From positions 62,001-126,000 of the forward strand of contig NZ_AFWE01000040.1 of the NCBI RefSeq assembly GCF_000222585.1: 64,000 nucleotides of DNA. Direction: 5' to 3'. The notes beneath the pieces are model-generated. The model was not told the DNA's origin. It did no database searches and worked only from the letters and a program-made list of their open reading frames with translations. The position numbers and the translations under genes are program-made. The DNA comes from Vibrio scophthalmi LMG 19158 (GTDB lineage Bacteria; Pseudomonadota; Gammaproteobacteria; Enterobacterales; Vibrionaceae). Every line of letters starts with the position of its first letter. The first letter of the stretch is position 1. Positions 1-8,007 of the stretch are shown piece by piece.

Positions 1-771
1 CTCTCGCCATTAACGGACTTATCGATACCTCAAGACGACATCACTTTTCCAAATCCCCTTAGTCATGTTCTCCCCAATACACTCACCGAGCTGACGATCG
101 CCGAGCAAGAGTGGCATTTGATGCATGACATTGACGTCGATGAAGCAATGCTCGCTTTTCCTGCAATCGACCTGATCATGGGTGGAGTGGATTATTATGC
201 CGAGGTGCGACTCAATGGGGTTGCGGTCTTTGATTGTGATGGCACGCAAGCGCGCTATAAAAAAAATATTCGTCCTTATTTACAGCTTGGTCGTAACCGC
301 TTTGAAATTCTTTTTCTTGAGCAAGATGAAGATTGGTTGCTAGACGAAGAGCTGCAAGCTGTGTGTACTTTGAATCAAGAGCAGTATCAACCACACGATA
401 CCCGCATGGGTATTTGGCAAGCGCCTTATTTGCAGTTTATACGCCATGTCCGTTTAGAGCATGTCAGTACTGAACAGATTTGGCACCACGGCGGTGGCTG
501 TGAGTTTTTGGTTAATCTTTACTATAAGACTTACGCATCAGGCTTGGTTTCAGCTGCAGTGAAATTTAATGGCATGACCTACCAGTTGCCGATTGATGTA
601 CGAAATAATCATACATCCGCTCTATTTCAAATCGAGGCGCCGATCTTCCATAATCCGACTCAGGCGGGTGGTGATTACTTATATCTGTTAGAAGTCAGCC
701 TTGATGGTCAAACCCAACGTTTTAATGTTGGGCTATGTGAAGACCTTTGTGTGCAGCATTACCCATTGTAG
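1..771 (+). CDS. Partial protein with glycoside hydrolase family 2-like sugar-binding fold
   Basis: The reading frame is open from the first base, so the gene starts upstream of the window; at least 256 residues are present before the TAG at 769-771. A stretch reading DYYAEVRLNGVAVFD, followed by a G-x-N-RFEILF strand and RMGIWQAPYLQF, resembles the N-terminal jelly-roll of beta-mannosidase and GH2 enzymes. No catalytic barrel follows: the protein ends about 110 residues after the RMGIWQ motif. It could be a stand-alone carbohydrate-binding protein or the C-terminal part of something larger; the missing N-terminus prevents a decision. An internal ATG at 118 is not needed because coding continues upstream. 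Fold assignment is from motif memory only; function unknown. Confidence 0.7.
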   Translation, partial: LSPLTDLSIPQDDITFPNPLSHVLPNTLTELTIAEQEWHLMHDIDVDEAMLAFPAIDLIMGGVDYYAEVRLNGVAVFDCDGTQARYKKNIRPYLQLGRNRFEILFLEQDEDWLLDEELQAVCTLNQEQYQPHDTRMGIWQAPYLQFIRHVRLEHVSTEQIWHHGGGCEFLVNLYYKTYASGLVSAAVKFNGMTYQLPIDVRNNHTSALFQIEAPIFHNPTQAGGDYLYLLEVSLDGQTQRFNVGLCEDLCVQHYPL

Positions 772-778
772 CAGTCAG

Positions 779-1177
779 TTAATGAGCACAAGCCCAAGGT
801 TGGGCGGATTGATGCTGTGCTTGTTTACGTAACCAGACTTTTTCATGGAAGTAGTAAGCACAAGTGTTAATCGTAGGTTCGATTGCCGCCATGATACCGC
901 CAACAAAAGCATCACCTGTTAATAAGTAAACCACACTAAACGCGACACTAAAGTGGATCACCGCAAAGCTGGTGGTTTTTACTTTAGCTGATTGGGCTAA
1001 ACGTTGTAGAGATCGAGATTTCGTCCACACTAGTTCATGAAAATAGAACGCAACCGTATTCACGCTTGGCTCAATCATCGCAATCATGCTACCGATAAGA
1101 ATATCACCGGTTAGTAAGTAGGCGACACTAAAGGCGATAGTAAAGTGAATTGAAGCAAAGGTCAGAGTCTTTTTCAT
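779..1177 (-). CDS. Tandem DUF2061 small membrane protein
   Basis: The 132-residue protein consists of two near-copies of one domain: residues about 1-56 and 66-122 both carry the pattern F-A-x-I-H-F followed by a hydrophobic helix, YLLTGD, a second helix, EP-x-x-N-T and YFHE-x-V-W. This is the DUF2061 pattern, predicted as two transmembrane segments per copy, so about four in total. The function of the family is not known. The linker between copies is basic (KSRSLQRLAQ) and likely cytoplasmic. Its stop lies 7 bp from the convergent upstream gene. The ribosome-binding site is weak. It is probably transcribed alone, since a hairpin at 1277-1303 separates it from the stress-protein gene. Confidence 0.85.
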   Translation of the reverse strand: MKKTLTFASIHFTIAFSVAYLLTGDILIGSMIAMIEPSVNTVAFYFHELVWTKSRSLQRLAQSAKVKTTSFAVIHFSVAFSVVYLLTGDAFVGGIMAAIEPTINTCAYYFHEKVWLRKQAQHQSAQPWACAH

Positions 1178-1276
1178 GATGATCAGCTTATGTACGAAAT
1201 GATAGGTTCATTATTAGTTAGTTGCTTGATAAAGAAAAATGGCTTGTATATATAATATTGATAGCTAAAAACTATT

Positions 1277-1303
1277 AAGGCGCTCATATTGAGCGCCTTT
1301 TTG
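1277..1303. terminator. Hairpin between stress-protein gene and DUF2061 gene
   Basis: A 10-bp perfect stem (AAGGCGCTCA/TGAGCGCCTT) with a 3-nt loop. The T-run lies on the rightward side, and the leftward side has a broken T-rich tract, so it probably ends leftward transcripts from the stress-protein gene only partly. Confidence 0.6.
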
Positions 1304-1330
1304 TTGAGTTTAAATCCGTAATGCTACGAA

Positions 1331-1768
1331 TTAGCGGTGTGGTTTAACCACCAAAACTTGTATCGGTGAGGCTTGTACAACTTTGCTGGCGACAGAGCCG
1401 AGTACGGCTTTATCGAGTTTAGAACGCTTATGGCTTGGCATAACAATCAGGTCTGCCCCTAACGTGTCTGCGTATTGCAAAATCGTTTTGTACGCTTTGC
1501 CTTCAGCGATATGCACTTGATAAGGTACTTGCTCATTAATATGTTGTTTAGCAAAAGCATTGAGCTGAGCACTGACATCTTGCTTCATTTTTTGCGCAGC
1601 ATCTTTAGGAAAATAGCTGGCGACCATCGACATATGAATGCCCGGCAGCACATTTAATAAATGCAGTTGCGCATTAGATTGCTTGGCATGCCAAACCGCA
1701 ATTTCAATCGCACGATCTGAGAAGCCTTTTTCATTTAAGTCAACTGGAACAAGGATCTGTTTATACAT
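1331..1768 (-). CDS. Universal stress protein (UspA family)
   Basis: The 145-residue single-domain protein has the Usp alpha/beta fold signature: an N-terminal strand YKQILVPVDLNE, a central GADLIVMPSHKRS, and a C-terminal glycine-rich nucleotide loop GSVASKVVQASPIQVLVVKP. The G-x2-G-x9-G(S) ATP-binding pattern is degenerate (GADLIVMPSH, then GSVASK), so nucleotide binding is plausible but not certain. Usp proteins are cytoplasmic and respond to stress. It lies 43 bp downstream of the TRAP permease gene in the same direction; small Usp proteins are often encoded beside TRAP operons, where some (TeaD in Halomonas) modulate transporter activity. That link is inference here. Confidence 0.9.
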   Translation of the reverse strand: MYKQILVPVDLNEKGFSDRAIEIAVWHAKQSNAQLHLLNVLPGIHMSMVASYFPKDAAQKMKQDVSAQLNAFAKQHINEQVPYQVHIAEGKAYKTILQYADTLGADLIVMPSHKRSKLDKAVLGSVASKVVQASPIQVLVVKPHR

Positions 1769-1783
1769 ACATTTTTCTCAGTG

Positions 1784-1803
1784 AGGCCCTAATACTAGGG
1801 CCT
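1784..1803 (-). other. Stem-loop between TRAP permease and Usp genes
   Basis: An 8-bp perfect stem (AGGCCCTA/TAGGGCCT) with a 4-nt loop in the 43-bp gap between two co-directional genes. It has no T-run after it on the leftward strand, so it looks like an mRNA processing or stabilising element, not a strong terminator. Confidence 0.5.
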
Positions 1804-1811
1804 TTAGTGGA

Positions 1812-4391
1812 TTAGGCTGTTAATGATTGTTGGCGAATACGGCGTCGTTGATTAGCGCCCATTAAGAAAACAATCATCAAGCAAGGAATGAAGACCCACT
1901 CTTTCATCGGTCGTTCTGCATCTTGAATAACCCAGTCAATTTGCCAGTCGAAATCAATACCTGAGGCTTCTGCCGGGCTACCAAATTCAACCATATCAAC
2001 CATCATCTTTCCGTCACTTTCATTGAGCATTAAGCCCATTGAACTTAGTCGCTCTTCGGCCGTAACAGCGTCATCATCAAAGGGAAGGCGCACGGTTTTT
2101 TCAATATAGTCCCCGATCAGGTTCTCTCCTGAAACTCGCAATTCTATCGGTTGGCCAACATTAAGGGATTGGGTTATTTCAGCTATTTCGACACCGGGTG
2201 AGATATCTTTGGCTGGGTAAACCATATCCCACCAAAAACCAGGACGGAAAAACGAGAAGGTTAGAACCAATAGCAATAAATTCTCCCACCATTTATTGCG
2301 GGTTAGCCACCAACCTTGTGTCGCGGCAGAAAACAGCAACATCGCTATGATCGATGAGATCACGGTGAGTGCCAGATGCCACCAAGAGTCAATGCCCATC
2401 AACAATAGCTGGGTATTGAAAATAAACATAAAGGGCAGAATGGCAGTACGAATATCGTAAGTAAAACCTTGAATACCAGTGCGGATCGGATCGGATTTAG
2501 CGATGGCGGCGGCGGCAAAAGCAGCTAAACCAACGGGGGGAGTATCATCTGCGAGTATGCCAAAATAGAACACAAACAAGTGAACGGCGATCAATGGAAT
2601 GATCAAACCATGCTGCGCACCTAAGGTAACGATAACCGGCGCCATTAAGGTTGAAACTACAATGTAGTTGGCGGTGGTGGGCAAGCCCATACCGAGGATC
2701 AAACTGATCACGGCGGTAAAGAGCAACATCAGTAGAATATTACCGCCAGAGATAAACTCAACGAACTCAGTCATCACTAGGCCAATACCAGTCAAAGTTA
2801 CCACGCCAACCACAATACCAGCGGCGGCGGTCGCAACACCGATGCCAATCATGTTACGTGCACCCGTTACTAAGCTTTCGGCTAGGTCGATAAAGCCTTG
2901 CTTGGTTTGTTCTTGGATATCGCCGGTTTTTGCCATTATAGCCTTGAGTGGGCGTTGCGTGATCAAGATAAAGATCATAAACACTGTAGCCCAAAAGGCT
3001 GATAGACCGGGAGAAAAACGTTCCACCGTTAAGCACCAAACCAAAACCACAATAGGCAGTAGGTAATGTAGACCTGACTTTATCGTTGGGCCGGGATCGG
3101 GTACTTCTGTCAACTCCGCATCGATCTCGATATCCCCTTCTTTGGCGTACTTAGCAGACACGCGCAATAGGGCGATATAAGCGATCAGTAAGGCTCCGGC
3201 CATGATTGGCGTTGCAGCATCGCCAAAGACATCTTTCGTCCAACCGACCCCATAGTAAACCGCAGCACTGACGACACATAAACCCAAAATAGTGCCGGTG
3301 AACGACAATAGACTTTGGATCAAGGTTGGATTATGTCGACGCGGTAAGCCCTCCATGCCCGCCTTACACGCTTCGAGGTGGACAATATAAATCAATGCAA
3401 TATAAGAAATGAGTGCCGGTAGTAGGGCTGCTTTGATCACTTCTACGTAAGAAATACCCACATATTCAACCATTAAAAATGCAGCAGCCCCCATGATTGG
3501 TGGTGTGAGCTGACCATTAGTTGAAGCGGCAACTTCGACAGCACCGGCTTTGGTTCCGGGAAAGCCGACTCGCTTCATCAGCGGGATGGTAAAGGTACCG
3601 GTTGTCACCACGTTGGCAATGGAAGAGCCAGAGACTAGGCCTGACAAGCCTGATGCGACGACTGCTGCTTTTGCTGGGCCACCTTTCATGTGGCCAAGTA
3701 GCGAAAAGGCTACCTTGATAAAGTATGCCCCGGCCCCCGCGCGTTCAAGCATGGCGCCGAATAGTACAAATAGGAATACGAATGAGGTTGAAACGCCAAG
3801 CGCAACACCAAAGACCCCTTCGGTGGTGAGCCACAAATGTGACATTGTTTTATTTAAACTCGCGCCTTTATGGGCGATAACATCTGGCATGTGAGGGCCA
3901 GCAAAGGTATAGAGTAAGAAGACGGCAGCCACAACCATCAGCGGTGGTCCCAATGCACGACGCGTTGCTTCAAGCAGTAATAACATCCCGACCACTGAAA
4001 TTATGATATCGGGTGAGGTAGGAGCGCCTGAACGATCGGCCAGTTGAGCATAAAATATATAGATATAGGCTGCAGAGAAGCTGCCAGCTAGCGCGAGAAT
4101 CCAGTCGAAGACAGGAATACGATCGCGGGGCGATCCTTTTAGCGCAGGGTAGGCAGTAAAGGCCAAAAAGATAGCAAAAGTGAGATGTATTGCTCGTGCT
4201 TCAGTATCGTTTAATACTGCAAAATTAAAAATAAACGGTAGTGGGGATGCGTACCAAAGTTGAAATAGAGACCAACATAGCGGTACAAACCATAAGATAC
4301 GTCCAGGAATGCCTGATGGTGAGCGTGCTCCGGTATCGGATTGTGCGACCATTTCCTGCACATCTTGCGACGGTGTTGTAGTCTGCGTCAT
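1812..4391 (-). CDS. TRAP transporter fused 4TM/12TM permease (TAXI type)
   Basis: The 859-residue polytopic membrane protein is the fused small-plus-large (DctQM-like) subunit of a TRAP transporter, which imports organic acids using an ion gradient. Residues about 30-175 hold the first helices; the DctM core follows with GGPAKAAVVASGLSGLVSGSS, TNGQLTPPIMGAAAF, GLPTTANYIV and ADDTPPVGLAAFAAAAIA, which are typical of TAXI-associated fused permeases. Residues about 740-830 form a non-membrane insert before a last helix and a basic tail. It is downstream of its solute receptor gene with a 217-bp gap containing a strong hairpin. The substrate cannot be read from sequence; glutamate, 2-oxoglutarate and other carboxylates are known for the family. 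Confidence 0.93.
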   Translation of the reverse strand: MTQTTTPSQDVQEMVAQSDTGARSPSGIPGRILWFVPLCWSLFQLWYASPLPFIFNFAVLNDTEARAIHLTFAIFLAFTAYPALKGSPRDRIPVFDWILALAGSFSAAYIYIFYAQLADRSGAPTSPDIIISVVGMLLLLEATRRALGPPLMVVAAVFLLYTFAGPHMPDVIAHKGASLNKTMSHLWLTTEGVFGVALGVSTSFVFLFVLFGAMLERAGAGAYFIKVAFSLLGHMKGGPAKAAVVASGLSGLVSGSSIANVVTTGTFTIPLMKRVGFPGTKAGAVEVAASTNGQLTPPIMGAAAFLMVEYVGISYVEVIKAALLPALISYIALIYIVHLEACKAGMEGLPRRHNPTLIQSLLSFTGTILGLCVVSAAVYYGVGWTKDVFGDAATPIMAGALLIAYIALLRVSAKYAKEGDIEIDAELTEVPDPGPTIKSGLHYLLPIVVLVWCLTVERFSPGLSAFWATVFMIFILITQRPLKAIMAKTGDIQEQTKQGFIDLAESLVTGARNMIGIGVATAAAGIVVGVVTLTGIGLVMTEFVEFISGGNILLMLLFTAVISLILGMGLPTTANYIVVSTLMAPVIVTLGAQHGLIIPLIAVHLFVFYFGILADDTPPVGLAAFAAAAIAKSDPIRTGIQGFTYDIRTAILPFMFIFNTQLLLMGIDSWWHLALTVISSIIAMLLFSAATQGWWLTRNKWWENLLLLVLTFSFFRPGFWWDMVYPAKDISPGVEIAEITQSLNVGQPIELRVSGENLIGDYIEKTVRLPFDDDAVTAEERLSSMGLMLNESDGKMMVDMVEFGSPAEASGIDFDWQIDWVIQDAERPMKEWVFIPCLMIVFLMGANQRRRIRQQSLTA

Positions 4392-4561
4392 GTACCTTAT
4401 CCTTATTATAACTGGTCCAATTCATAACTAATGTTGAACCTGAATCCGCACCTATCAGTGTAGTTAGCTGACTAGAAAATGCGTATCGATTGATTTACTA
4501 GGTAAAAAAGAGGTAAGGCTTAGATTAAGCCTAAAGACGTCTGTTGCGAGACGTTGGAGGT

Positions 4562-4588
4562 CAACAAGGAGGCGAAGCCTCCTTGTTG
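4562..4588 (-). other. Strong stem-loop between TRAP receptor and permease genes
   Basis: A 12-bp perfect stem (CAACAAGGAGGC/GCCTCCTTGTTG) with a 3-nt loop directly after the solute receptor stop codon. No T-run follows on the leftward strand. This matches the 3'-protecting hairpins that raise binding-protein mRNA above permease mRNA in other transport operons; that role is inferred. Confidence 0.7.
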
Positions 4589-4608
4589 TTAGTTACTAAA
4601 AGAGCGGC

Positions 4609-5577
4609 TTATTTAAGAAGGCCGACTTCTTTGTAGTATTTCACTGCACCCGGGTGAAGAGGGATAGAAAGGCCTGCTTTCACCATGTCTTCTTTTTTCA
4701 GGTTTGCAAAGGCTGGGTGTAGGCGTTTAAAGGTATCAAAGTTTTCAAATACGGCTTTCGCTACGTTGTAAGCTACTTCATCTGAAACATCAGCCGTCGT
4801 TACCATTGTTGCCGCAACACCGAAGCTATTGACATCTTGGTCTGTACCACGGTACATGCCTGCAGGCACTGAGCTAAATGCGTAGTAAGGGTTAGCATTT
4901 ACGATCGCTTCAATTTGTTCACCCGTTGCAGGGATTAGCTTAGCATCACATGATGTTGTCGCTTCTTTGATTGAACCGTTTGGGTGACCAACAACGTAGA
5001 CAAACGCATCGATTTTATTGTCACACAATGCTTGAGAACGCTCAGAACCTTTCAGTTCAGAAGCTAATTTAAAGCTGTCATTCGTCCAACCCATGGCGTC
5101 CATTACAACGCCCATGGTCGCACGGTCACCAGAACCAGGGTTACCAATGTTGACGCGCTTGCCTGCTAGGTCAGAAACATTTTCGATGCCCGCATCAGAG
5201 CGAGCGATGATGTTGAAAGGTTCGGTATGAAGCGAGAACATAGCACGTAAGTTTTTGTACGGGCCTTGCTCAGAAAATTTACTTGTGCCGTTGTAACCGT
5301 GGTATTGCCAGTCTGACTGAACGATACCAAAATCAAGTTCTCCGGCACGAATGGTATTAACGTTGTAAATAGAACCACCCGTTGATTCAACTGAACAACG
5401 AATGTTGTGATCTTTACGACCTTTATTGACCAGTTTACAAATGGCACCACCGGTTGGGTAGTAAACACCAGTTACAGAACCGGTACCAATAGTGATAAAT
5501 TCTTGTGCGTTAACAGCACCAGCACCCATAACAGCTGCCGCAATTGCGCCAGCTTGAATAAGTTTGTTCAATGCCAT
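4609..5577 (-). CDS. TAXI family TRAP transporter solute-binding protein
   Basis: The 322-residue periplasmic receptor starts with a signal peptide (basic MALNKLIQ, then an alanine/glycine-rich core ending VNA-QEF, cleavage near residue 24). The mature part has the TAXI hallmarks ITIGTGSVTGVYYPTGGAICKLVN, a GELDFGIVQSDWQYHGYNG stretch, and GKRVNIGNPGSGDRATMGVVMDA. It delivers substrate to the fused permease encoded just downstream. The start at 5577 is supported by an AAGGAA purine run a few bases upstream on that strand. TAXI receptors bind glutamate or related carboxylates in the few studied cases; the ligand here is unknown. Confidence 0.93.
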   Translation of the reverse strand: MALNKLIQAGAIAAAVMGAGAVNAQEFITIGTGSVTGVYYPTGGAICKLVNKGRKDHNIRCSVESTGGSIYNVNTIRAGELDFGIVQSDWQYHGYNGTSKFSEQGPYKNLRAMFSLHTEPFNIIARSDAGIENVSDLAGKRVNIGNPGSGDRATMGVVMDAMGWTNDSFKLASELKGSERSQALCDNKIDAFVYVVGHPNGSIKEATTSCDAKLIPATGEQIEAIVNANPYYAFSSVPAGMYRGTDQDVNSFGVAATMVTTADVSDEVAYNVAKAVFENFDTFKRLHPAFANLKKEDMVKAGLSIPLHPGAVKYYKEVGLLK

Positions 5578-5910
5578 GAATTTTCCTTCCTTTATTCATT
5601 ATTAACCCCACTGCAAGTGTAGTTGCTGTGGGAATTTCCTATATTAGAAACGGCATCTTTTCCATGCGATTTAATAGAAAAGTGTCTGAATAGTACCAAA
5701 AAAACAACAGATAATTATATGATTGTTAAACATTTTAGCAACATTTGCTGCTGTACCAGTGGTTTTATCTATTGTAATTTGTAATTAAAATTGTTTTATA
5801 TCAGTGTGTTATGTGTATTTTGGGTGAAGGGAGGAGTTTTATTTAAGATGTGACATAAATCACACTGCAAAAGACAGCGCGATTTATGATAATTGATTCG
5901 TTGATAGGGG

Positions 5911-6381
5911 TTAACCTGCGTACTCAAATAACTGACATACAGAGTTAAACAACTGCTCAGTAGTAATGTTTGCCGTTGGTGTAATGAAAATAGTGTCATC
6001 ACCTGCGACAACGCCAAGAATACCTTCGGCTTTACCTAAGGAATCAAGCAAACGTGCGATAAGTTGTGCTGCACCTGGTCCAGTATGTATCACTACCAGG
6101 GCTGCATTGTGGTCGATATCAAGTACGAGTTCTCTTAAAGAGCTTGAAACCGTTGGAACTCCAAATTCAGCTGGTAAACAGTAGACCATTTCCATTTTTG
6201 CATTGCGTGTTCGAACTGCCCCAAATTTAGTCAACATACGAGACACTTTGGATTGGTTGATGTTTTCGAACCCTTCCGTTTTCAATGCTTCAACGATGTC
6301 CCCTTGCGAGCCAAAGCGTTCTTCTTTTAATAGTGCCTTAAATGCACGAACTAGGTTGTCTTGTTTTTCTGAATGACGCAT
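5911..6381 (-). CDS. argR: Arginine repressor ArgR
   Basis: The 156-residue protein matches the usual ArgR length when started at MRHSEKQ; longer upstream frames are not supported. Residues 1-75 form the winged-helix DNA-binding domain ([14 protein letters not shown], then [19 protein letters not shown]). Residues 80-156 form the hexamerisation and arginine-binding domain with the conserved [16 protein letters not shown] and [11 protein letters not shown]. It represses arginine biosynthesis genes such as argF (24.5 kb in this window) and is a cofactor for XerCD recombination in E. coli. It is divergent from mdh, as in E. coli and other Vibrios. Arg-box-like palindromes lie 30-55 bp upstream, suggesting autorepression. 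Confidence 0.97.
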   Translation of the reverse strand: MRHSEKQDNLVRAFKALLKEERFGSQGDIVEALKTEGFENINQSKVSRMLTKFGAVRTRNAKMEMVYCLPAEFGVPTVSSSLRELVLDIDHNAALVVIHTGPGAAQLIARLLDSLGKAEGILGVVAGDDTIFITPTANITTEQLFNSVCQLFEYAG

Positions 6382-6410
6382 GGTTCTCTTTCTTTTCGTC
6401 ACGTAATCAA

Positions 6411-6437
6411 GTGAATATTCTCGCATATATATGCATT
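6411..6437. promoter_or_regulatory. Arg-box-like operators upstream of argR
   Basis: The 9-bp palindrome TGAATATTC (6412-6420) is followed at once by the 12-bp palindrome GCATATATATGC (6423-6434). Both resemble halves of the ArgR box (TGAAT and ATTCA around AT-rich spacer) and lie just upstream of argR, where autoregulatory boxes are expected. Confidence 0.5.
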
Positions 6438-6521
6438 TCCTGCCAGTTAACCATTGAAAAAAAGTCAATTAAGTCACACAAAAGCAATCATTAATTGCTG
6501 ATAGAAATGATTGTTAAACCA

Positions 6522-6549
6522 TTGTCATGTAAGGGGTTTGTTATGTTAT
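6522..6549 (+). promoter_or_regulatory. Candidate sigma-70 promoter for mdh
   Basis: TTGTCA (6522-6527) and TGTTAT (6544-6549) are separated by 16 bp. This would give a leader of about 155 nt before mdh, containing the hairpins listed separately. The -10 match is only four of six. Confidence 0.4.
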
Positions 6550-6577
6550 TATGCGGGCGATATGTAGCACGTAAAGT

Positions 6578-6670
6578 GCGAGGTGCGCAACCTCGCAAAG
6601 CTGACGTTAAAGAATTGTAATCAGAGGTTAATTACTATAGCTTTGGCTATAGAACAGACTAAAAATTACC
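6578..6670 (+). other. Structured 5' leader of mdh
   Basis: Hairpin one has a perfect 7-bp stem GCGAGGT/ACCTCGC (6578-6596, 5-nt loop). Hairpin two has a perfect 7-bp stem CTATAGC/GCTATAG (6635-6652, TTTG loop), enclosed by an outer helix GGTTAATT (6626-6633) with AAATTACC (6663-6670) if one T is bulged. No T-run follows either hairpin, so they are not simple terminators. No known riboswitch was recognised. Confidence 0.45.
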
Positions 6671-6711
6671 CTACCAATATATAAAGAGATGATTTCTCAA
6701 GGAGAACTACG

Positions 6712-7647
6712 ATGAAAGTAGCCGTTATTGGTGCCGCTGGCGGCATCGGACAAGCTTTAGCCCTACTACTGAAGAATCGCCTACCAGCAGGTTCTGATCT
6801 GGCCCTTTATGATATTGCACCTGTTACCCCAGGTGTGGCCGCTGATCTGAGTCACATCCCAACACCAGTATCGATCAAAGGTTATTCTGGTGAAGATCCT
6901 ACGCCTGCACTTGAAGGTGCAGATGTGGTATTGATCTCGGCGGGTGTTGCGCGTAAGCCTGGTATGGATCGTGCGGATCTATTTAATGTGAACGCAGGTA
7001 TTGTTAAAGCGTTGGCAGAAAAAATTGCGGTAACGTGTCCGAAAGCGTGTATCGGTATCATCACTAACCCTGTTAACACGACGGTACCTATCGCGGCTGA
7101 AGTGCTGAAAAATGCAGGCGTATACGATAAGCGTAAGCTGTTTGGTGTGACGACACTGGATGTTATTCGTTCAGAAACCTTTGTTGCTGAACTAAAAGAT
7201 AAAGATCCAGGCGACGTTCGTGTTCCTGTTATCGGTGGTCACTCTGGCGTGACAATTCTACCGTTACTTTCTCAAGTAGAAGGTGTTGAGTTTACCGCTG
7301 AAGAAGTTGAAGCGTTGACGAAACGTATTCAAAATGCCGGCACCGAAGTTGTTGAAGCAAAAGCGGGTGGCGGTTCTGCAACACTTTCAATGGGTCAAGC
7401 GGCGTGTCGTTTTGGTCTATCGCTCGTGAAAGCACTACAAGGTGAGCAAGGCGTGGTTGAGTGTGCTTATGTAGAAGGTGGCAGTGAGCATGCAACCTTC
7501 TTTGCTCAACCAATTAAGCTTGGTAAAGATGGCGTAGAAGAAGTTCTAAGTTACGGTGCGCTAAGTGATTACGAGAAAGCAGCGCTGGACGGCATGCTAG
7601 AAACATTGAATGGTGATATTGAAGTTGGTGTTGATTTCGTAAAATAA
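6712..7647 (+). CDS. mdh: Malate dehydrogenase
   Basis: NAD-dependent oxidation of malate to oxaloacetate in the TCA cycle, cytoplasmic. The 311-residue length is that of the enterobacterial enzyme (312). The N-terminal Rossmann loop GAAGGIGQA is at residues 7-15, the substrate-binding arginines appear in VARKPGMDR and in the NPVNTT region, and the catalytic histidine lies in [12 protein letters not shown] near residue 177. A good ribosome-binding site (AAGGAG) precedes the ATG by 8 bases. It is a single-gene transcript ending at the hairpin 7670-7694 and is divergent from argR. Confidence 0.98.
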   Translation: MKVAVIGAAGGIGQALALLLKNRLPAGSDLALYDIAPVTPGVAADLSHIPTPVSIKGYSGEDPTPALEGADVVLISAGVARKPGMDRADLFNVNAGIVKALAEKIAVTCPKACIGIITNPVNTTVPIAAEVLKNAGVYDKRKLFGVTTLDVIRSETFVAELKDKDPGDVRVPVIGGHSGVTILPLLSQVEGVEFTAEEVEALTKRIQNAGTEVVEAKAGGGSATLSMGQAACRFGLSLVKALQGEQGVVECAYVEGGSEHATFFAQPIKLGKDGVEEVLSYGALSDYEKAALDGMLETLNGDIEVGVDFVK

Positions 7648-7669
7648 TGTAATCAAAGCTCAACGTAAA

Positions 7670-7694
7670 AGCCGATCTTATGATCGGCTTTTTT
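7670..7694 (+). terminator. Intrinsic terminator after mdh
   Basis: 8-bp perfect stem AGCCGATC/GATCGGCT with a 4-nt loop and a run of five or more T. Confidence 0.9.
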
Positions 7695-7742
7695 GATCCT
7701 TGCCGCTGCTTGTTCGTAAGCAAACAGAACAAGGAGTCGGAA

Positions 7743-7934
7743 ATGGAAATTAATCATCTATATAAAGGCATGTTGATAGATTGCCATCATGGTATCAGTG
7801 AAGTTTTGATCGTTGACAGCGTGACACGTTCAGTTCTCGTTAAGAACACAAAAACGCACCATCAAGAGGCGCTCGGCTTGGATGAAGTGTTTGATGAACC
7901 GCAATTACATCCGGGCTGTGACAAATACTATTAA
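7743..7934 (+). CDS. Small conserved-looking hypothetical protein, 63 aa
   Basis: A 63-residue acidic cytoplasmic protein starting at ATG 7743, chosen because AAGGAG lies 10 bases upstream; an upstream in-frame ATG at 7680 falls inside the mdh terminator and is unlikely. The sequence has HLYKGMLIDCHHGISEVLIVDSVTRSVLVKN, which reads like a small beta-barrel or SH3-like fold, followed by an acidic tail ending in a histidine and cysteine (LHPGCDKYY). No signal peptide or membrane helix. It is flanked by terminators on both sides, so it is transcribed alone. I do not recognise the family. Confidence 0.75.
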   Translation: MEINHLYKGMLIDCHHGISEVLIVDSVTRSVLVKNTKTHHQEALGLDEVFDEPQLHPGCDKYY

Positions 7935-7946
7935 TGACGGATTGAT

Positions 7947-7975
7947 AAAAAAGGTAAGCCGAGGCTTACCTTTTT
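7947..7975. terminator. Bidirectional terminator between small ORF and ispB
   Basis: Stem AGGTAAGCC/GGCTTACCT at 7952-7971, with a run of A before and T after, so it can serve both the rightward small gene and leftward ispB. Confidence 0.9.
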
Positions 7976-8007
7976 CGTTTTGCTAGGGCGCATTGCTAGC
8001 GCTGAGC

